DNA from: Caldisericota bacterium
GTDB taxonomy: Bacteria; Caldisericota; Caldisericia; Cryosericales; Cryosericaceae
Assembly (NCBI GenBank): GCA_026390215.1
Contig: JAPLGJ010000132.1
Location: 1 to 6,950 of the forward strand
Reading direction: 5' to 3'
DNA length: 6,950 bases
Shown here: positions 5,243 through 6,950 of the stretch, piece by piece
Numbering within the stretch: the first letter of the stretch is position 1
Layout: every line of letters begins with the position of its first letter
Made by a program: the position numbers and the translations under genes
Notes under the pieces: generated by a model
What the model was told of the DNA's origin: nothing
Database searches by the model: none
What the model saw: only the letters and a program-made list of their open reading frames with translations

Positions 5243-5819
5243 ACTTGATGAGTCCCGCAAAGCCCATGAAGGCCACCGCTATGATGCTCGTCGTGAGGTA
5301 CAGGATAGGCGTCTCCATCATGAAGGCGGGAATCGCAGAGTTCTTGAGCCGCTGACGCACACCCGCCAAGAGGAGCATCGCGAGCAGATATCCCAGGGAA
5401 ACGGCGACCGCAAAGACAATCGACTGCACGAAGGTGTAGTTGCTCGTGATTTGGTCGAACGTGACAGCCAGGATAGCGCAGTTGGTCGTGATCAGGGGCA
5501 GATAGATGCCCATGGCATGATAGAGTGAGGGCACGCTCTTCTTGAGATAGAACTCGACCAGCTGGACCAGCGCGGCGATGACGACGATGAACACCAGGAT
5601 CTCGAGGAACTCGAGCCCATTCGGCTTGAGAATCCAGTGGTAGATGGGCCACGTGACGGCTGAAGCCATCACGGTGACGAAGGTTACGGCCAGCCCCATA
5701 CCTACGGACTGTCCTACGTCGGACGTCATGCCGATATAGGAGCACAGTGCGATGAAGCGCATGAGGATGATATTGTTGATGAGGAACGCTGCGACGAAGA
5801 TCTTTACAAGGTCAGACAT
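5241..5819 (-). CDS. rnfA: RnfA, integral membrane subunit of the Rnf complex
   Basis: This polytopic protein of 192 residues is close to the usual RnfA length and is predicted to have six membrane helices. RnfA and RnfE are homologous, lie in opposite orientation in the membrane and share an iron-sulfur cluster bound by conserved cysteines from each. Both RnfA cysteines are present: C26 in RFIALCSYIG and C114 in PLITTNCAIL. Other family marks are LINNIILMRF near 13-22, GMGLAVTFV (40-48), FIVVIAALVQLVEFYLKK (77-94) and a MGIYLPLITTNC core. The residue after C26 is serine where RnfA typically has proline (CP). ATG 5819 follows a purine-rich GGGGGAGAG. It begins eight bases after the rnfE stop and ends seven bases before the rnfB start. 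Confidence 0.97.
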   Translation of the reverse strand: MSDLVKIFVAAFLINNIILMRFIALCSYIGMTSDVGQSVGMGLAVTFVTVMASAVTWPIYHWILKPNGLEFLEILVFIVVIAALVQLVEFYLKKSVPSLYHAMGIYLPLITTNCAILAVTFDQITSNYTFVQSIVFAVAVSLGYLLAMLLLAGVRQRLKNSAIPAFMMETPILYLTTSIIAVAFMGFAGLIK

Positions 5820-5827
5820 CTCTCCCC

Positions 5828-6496
5828 CTATGCCTTTTCGGCCGAACCGTCTTCGGGCAGCGTGCAGCAGCTATCCTGGGTTGGTTCTGGCTTTCTGCCA
5901 GCCAGCAGTATTCGGCGCAGGTCGTTGCTTGCTGCCATCCAGAGAGCGAACACGAGAAAGCCACCGGGTGGCAAGATGAAGAAGATCATGGGTTCAAAGG
6001 ATGACGGCATGATCTGGAATCCCAGAAGGGTACCGTTGCCCAGGAGCTCGCGGACGGCCGCAATGGCAATCAGTATCCACGAATATCCGAGGCCCATGCC
6101 CAAACCGTCGAACACGGAGTTGAGAACGGGCTGCTTGGACGAATATGCTTCCACGCGTCCCATGACGATGCAGTTCACCACGACGAGCGGGATGAAGACG
6201 CCCATAGACTTCGAAAGAACAGGGAAGTACGCCTTCATCTCGAGGTCCATGATGGTCGTGAATGCGGCAATGACGATCAGGAAGATGGGCATGCGGATGC
6301 TGTCCGGAATCAGGTTCCGGAACAGCGAAATGATGAGTTCGGACATGACCAGGACGAAGGTCAGCGCGACGCCCATACCGATGCCGTTGGCAACGGTGGT
6401 CGTTACGGCCATCGCAGAGCAGAGGCCGATCATGATGACAAACAGCGGGTTTTCGACAATGAGACCATTGATCAGGATACTGAACAAGCGTTTCAC
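5828..6496 (-). CDS. rnfE: RnfE, integral membrane subunit of the Rnf complex
   Basis: The protein has 222 residues from a GTG start at 6496. The frame stays open upstream to an ATG at 6694, but that part is arginine-rich and overlaps rnfG, so it is not RnfE. GTG 6496 is preceded by AGGAGGT at five bases. The protein begins KRLFSILINGLIVENPLFVI, then GLCSAMAVTTTVANG with C26, a RNLIPDSIRMP loop, a VFIPLVVVNCIVMGR core with C109, and GLGMGLGY and RELLGNGTLLGF near the end. These are RnfE/NqrD-family marks; the RnfE call rests on the neighbouring rnfG, rnfA and rnfB. With RnfA it forms the membrane core that holds an iron-sulfur cluster. The residue after C26 is serine where RnfE usually has proline. 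The hydrophilic tail contains a Cys-Cys pair (DSCCTLPEDG). Confidence 0.96.
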   Translation of the reverse strand: MKRLFSILINGLIVENPLFVIMIGLCSAMAVTTTVANGIGMGVALTFVLVMSELIISLFRNLIPDSIRMPIFLIVIAAFTTIMDLEMKAYFPVLSKSMGVFIPLVVVNCIVMGRVEAYSSKQPVLNSVFDGLGMGLGYSWILIAIAAVRELLGNGTLLGFQIMPSSFEPMIFFILPPGGFLVFALWMAASNDLRRILLAGRKPEPTQDSCCTLPEDGSAEKA

Positions 6497-6950
6497 AGGC
6501 CACCTCCTGCAAGAGCCTTGAGGAGAGCGTCGGCGGTCGCTTTCACGAGCGCTGTAGCTCCCTTGCTGCTGAATGTTGCTCCTGAGACTGCGTCGACGTT
6601 CGCGCCGACCTCGAGGGGAGAGCCGGCTTTCTTGCCTACGAACTGCTGGGCGAATCCTGGTGCGAGAATCGAACTGCCCAGACTGTCGGTACATTCGACA
6701 ATCTGGACGCCGACAATCGTTCCATCGGTAGCAACGCCCACAAGAACCGTAACGTCACCGTCGTAGCTTGTCGCCTTGGCTTTCGCGGCTGCGCCGACGA
6801 CGACTCCCTCTTTTGTGCCCACCGAAGTCTCCAGAATGGAGACGCCAGGAACGCTCGACGTCGCAGGTCTGGAAGACGTCCGGACAGTATCCGCAGACGG
6901 AAGGACAGTTTGTGGCCCTTGGGATGAACTTCCAATGCCGAGGACGTCGG
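6493..6950 (-). CDS. rnfG: RnfG, FMN-carrying subunit of the Rnf complex (3' part; runs off right edge)
   Basis: The frame is open without a stop from 6948 down to TGA 6495-6493, giving 151 visible residues; the N-terminus and membrane anchor are beyond the edge. A GTG at 6822 is internal, not the start. The visible part opens with a Ser/Thr/Pro-rich stretch (~35 residues), then an FMN-binding domain: TSYDGDVTVLVGVATDGTIV, an ECTDSLG segment where many RnfG proteins have ETPGLG, FAQQFVGKKAG, and VDAVSGATFSSKGA. DAVSGAT fits the Dxx(S/T)GAT flavinylation motif; FMN is attached to its threonine (codon 6576-6574) by the ApbE transferase. RnfG passes electrons within the complex on the outer face of the membrane. 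Its stop overlaps the rnfE start (GTGA), so translation is probably coupled. Confidence 0.95.
   Translation of the reverse strand, partial: DVLGIGSSSQGPQTVLPSADTVRTSSRPATSSVPGVSILETSVGTKEGVVVGAAAKAKATSYDGDVTVLVGVATDGTIVGVQIVECTDSLGSSILAPGFAQQFVGKKAGSPLEVGANVDAVSGATFSSKGATALVKATADALLKALAGGGL
6502..6508 (-). promoter_or_regulatory. Shine-Dalgarno inside rnfG that sets the rnfE GTG start
   Basis: AGGAGGT lies in the last codons of rnfG, five bases before GTG 6496. It is the strongest ribosome site in the operon part visible here and compensates for a GTG start. Confidence 0.85.

Noticed and set aside
4502..5248. 248-codon open frame antisense to rnfB
   Set aside because: RnfB on the other strand has all family motifs; this frame has none and no ribosome site.
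6497..6694. N-terminal extension of RnfE to ATG 6694
   Set aside because: It overlaps the conserved FMN domain of rnfG and is arginine-rich; the family start matches GTG 6496.

Overview
This window comes from a bacterial chromosome. It is moderately GC-rich by eye and densely coded on both strands, with good Shine-Dalgarno sites and sigma70-type promoter hexamers. The clearest biological signal is the distal half of an Rnf operon (rnfG, rnfE, rnfA, rnfB on the minus strand). It implies anaerobic, ferredoxin-based energy metabolism. RnfB is the long, cysteine-rich type seen in clostridia and other anaerobes, not the short proteobacterial type. The window alone does not place the organism in a phylum. 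A deep-branching anaerobe is a reasonable guess, but only a guess.

Layout, left to right. (1) 1-210, minus: the first 70 codons of an amidohydrolase-type protein that runs off the left edge. (2) 211-307: a short divergent promoter region. (3) 308-1366, plus: a DUF362-family protein with a reduced C-terminal ferredoxin domain. (4) 1382-1423: a strong hairpin between convergent genes. (5) 1445-3367, minus: a 640-residue membrane-anchored protein with a very long Pro/Glu/Val/Ala-rich linker, a 15-bp tandem repeat and a compact C-terminal domain that looks like a degenerate PIN fold. (6) 3368-3541: a divergent promoter region. (7) 3542-4333, plus: a DUF4388 (PATAN-like) protein with a winged-helix-like middle and a CxxC near its end. 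(8) 4356-4391: a second hairpin between convergent genes. (9) 4418-6950, minus: rnfB, rnfA, rnfE and the 3' part of rnfG, tightly packed. No stretch over 300 bases lacks a gene.

How the parts work together. The four rnf genes encode part of one membrane complex that couples electron transfer between reduced ferredoxin and NAD+ to ion pumping. RnfB is the iron-sulfur entry subunit, RnfA and RnfE form the membrane core, and RnfG carries covalent FMN. RnfC and RnfD would be expected just beyond the right edge. The other genes form separate transcription units, and nothing in the sequence ties them to Rnf beyond proximity. The DUF4388 protein and the long membrane protein are divergently transcribed from one 174-bp region, so they may be co-regulated. 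I see no mobile element, CRISPR array, tRNA or rRNA. The most unusual items are the membrane protein with its PIN-like tail, the DUF362 protein that keeps exactly one of two ferredoxin clusters, and the amidohydrolase start with an altered metal motif.
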